7,779 bases of DNA from Clostridium sp. CAG:921 (GTDB lineage Bacteria; Bacillota; Clostridia; TANB77; CAG-465). Shown piece by piece: positions 6,963 to 7,779 of the stretch (positions are counted from its first letter, which is position 1; each line of letters starts with the position of its first letter). The notes under the pieces are model-generated. The model saw nothing but the letters and a program-made list of their open reading frames with translations, ran no database searches and was not told the DNA's origin. The DNA lies in the NCBI GenBank assembly GCA_000433135.1, contig HF992003.1:14143-21921 (forward strand). Reading direction: 5' to 3'. The position numbers were made by a program, and so were the translations under genes.

Positions 6963-7779
6963 ATGGAAAATTCTACAAATTTAAGACAATATTACTTAAA
7001 AAATGTATTAAATGATGGCGGTAAGTTCGAAAATAAAACATTCAAAGATGGTAATGATTATTACTACGAAAATGCAGCAATACTTATAAGGACTTTACTA
7101 GAGGATGTTTTACAATGGGATGATGAAATGATAAAAGAAAATATCTCAAAGTCAACATTTATGAATAATGGTCTTGGTGGAATGCTAATTACTTTATTTA
7201 ACGGCAGTACATACAAAGCCTTAGAGTGCGCATATAATGATAGATTTAAAGCTTGGGAACTTTCATCACTGCCTCGCAATTACTGGAATAATGATACTGC
7301 AAGAAAAGCAACTATTTGGCTTATTGATGAAATTCTTAATTTTAGCGATGAAGATATAACTACAAAGTTGCGTCTTACTCACTTTAATGAAAATGGATTA
7401 TCTACACTTGTAACTTTTTTCCATTCAAAATTATACGACATAATAAATAATGCATTTCCAGATAAATTTTTTCCGTGGCAATTTTCATATTCTCCACATA
7501 AATATTGGAATAAAATTACAGCAAAAAAAGCTACTATTTGGCTTATTAATGAAAAGCTAAAATGGAACGATGAAGAGATAAAAGCAAATTTAACTGTTTC
7601 AATATTTGCTGAAAATGGTCTTTTTGGAATGTTGAGGAAAGTTTTTAATGAAAGTCCTTATGCAGCTATAAATAATGCTTTTCCAGGCAGATTTTTTCCG
7701 TGGGAACTACCATCTGTACCACGTAACTATTGGAACTACAATACCGCAAAAGAGGCTAATATTTGGCTTATTGAAAAAA
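6963..7779 (+). CDS. Tandem-repeat helical protein (DUF4046-like?), 3' end outside window
   Basis: The open frame of 272 codons runs off the right edge. ATG 6963 is chosen because AGGAGTG (6950-6956) precedes it by eight bases. The frame stays open in phase back to ATG 6885 (26 extra codons), but that start has no ribosome binding site. After a polar N-terminus of about 30 residues come tandem units of 74-75 residues: 31-104, 105-178, 179-253 and a partial one from 254. Each has Y-W-N, a helix such as A-T-I-W-L-I, a (N/D)-D-E-x-I turn, (E/N)-N-G-L, a helix ending in (A/C)-(F/Y), then F-x-x-W-(E/Q) and Pro. There is no signal peptide or membrane segment, so it is probably cytoplasmic. The pattern recalls uncharacterised repeat proteins of Bacillus and relatives that I remember as DUF4046-like; I cannot confirm the name. 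Short helix bundles of this kind could bind nucleic acid, which is inference. It is transcribed divergently from smc. Confidence 0.85.
   Translation, partial: MENSTNLRQYYLKNVLNDGGKFENKTFKDGNDYYYENAAILIRTLLEDVLQWDDEMIKENISKSTFMNNGLGGMLITLFNGSTYKALECAYNDRFKAWELSSLPRNYWNNDTARKATIWLIDEILNFSDEDITTKLRLTHFNENGLSTLVTFFHSKLYDIINNAFPDKFFPWQFSYSPHKYWNKITAKKATIWLINEKLKWNDEEIKANLTVSIFAENGLFGMLRKVFNESPYAAINNAFPGRFFPWELPSVPRNYWNYNTAKEANIWLIEK
7053..7779 (+). repeat. In-frame coding repeat, units of 222-225 bases
   Basis: Units lie at 7053-7274, 7275-7496, 7497-7721 and 7722 to the edge (partial). By hand alignment the second and third units share about 36 of 74 residues. Some DNA identity survives: ACTATTTGGCTTATT occurs at 7311-7325 and 7533-7547 (222 bases apart), and AATATTTGGCTTATT at 7758-7772 (225 bases further on). 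This points to tandem duplication followed by divergence. Confidence 0.85.

Noticed and set aside
7064..7279. Minus-strand open frame of 71 codons inside the repeat-protein gene
   Set aside because: It is antisense to a clearly coding repeat frame with its own ribosome binding site and repeat conservation.

Overview
The window is very A+T-rich chromosomal DNA. Its codons are A/T-ending, its Shine-Dalgarno sites are strong (GGAGGTGAT, AGAGGTG, AGGAGTG) and its SMC is the bacterial type, so the host is probably a low-GC Bacillota, most likely a clostridial or related anaerobe. That placement is inference; no species-level marker is present.

Left to right there are four loci. (1) Positions 41-715 (minus) encode an unrecognised 224-residue protein with two N-terminal membrane helices and a GTG start behind an excellent ribosome binding site. 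(2) Positions 1051-2968 (minus) hold a DUF2207-type exported membrane protein ending in a Gly-Ser-Trp tail. It is split into two overlapping frames by a +1 frame change between 1628 and 1662; removing one base would give a single 638-residue protein. A good intrinsic terminator follows at 950-986. (3) Positions 3035-6589 (minus) encode a complete 1184-residue chromosome-segregation SMC ATPase with its own near-consensus promoter at 6613-6641. Only 66 bases, including an (AAT)8 microsatellite, lie between smc and the DUF2207 gene. No terminator is visible there, so smc and the DUF2207 gene are probably co-transcribed down to 950-986. (4) Divergently from smc, a plus-strand gene starts at 6963 and runs off the right edge. 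It encodes a modular protein of 74-75-residue helical repeats rich in Trp and Tyr. I associate it from memory with uncharacterised Bacillota repeat proteins (possibly DUF4046-like), not with a known pathway.

The 373-base divergent region (6590-6962) is the main regulatory stretch. It carries the smc promoter with an overlapping inverted repeat, and an extended -10 promoter for the repeat gene flanked by two near-identical 16-base repeats. The repeat gene's leader contains a two-codon open frame (ATG ATT TAA) behind a perfect AGGAGG and then an A/T hairpin with a T-run.

smc is the only gene with a firm housekeeping role. Its neighbours here are not the usual rnc or ftsY, and nothing in the sequence ties the other genes to chromosome segregation. 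I see no tRNA, rRNA, CRISPR array, insertion sequence or recognisable defence operon. The least explained parts are the repeat-protein gene with its odd leader and the broken DUF2207 frame.
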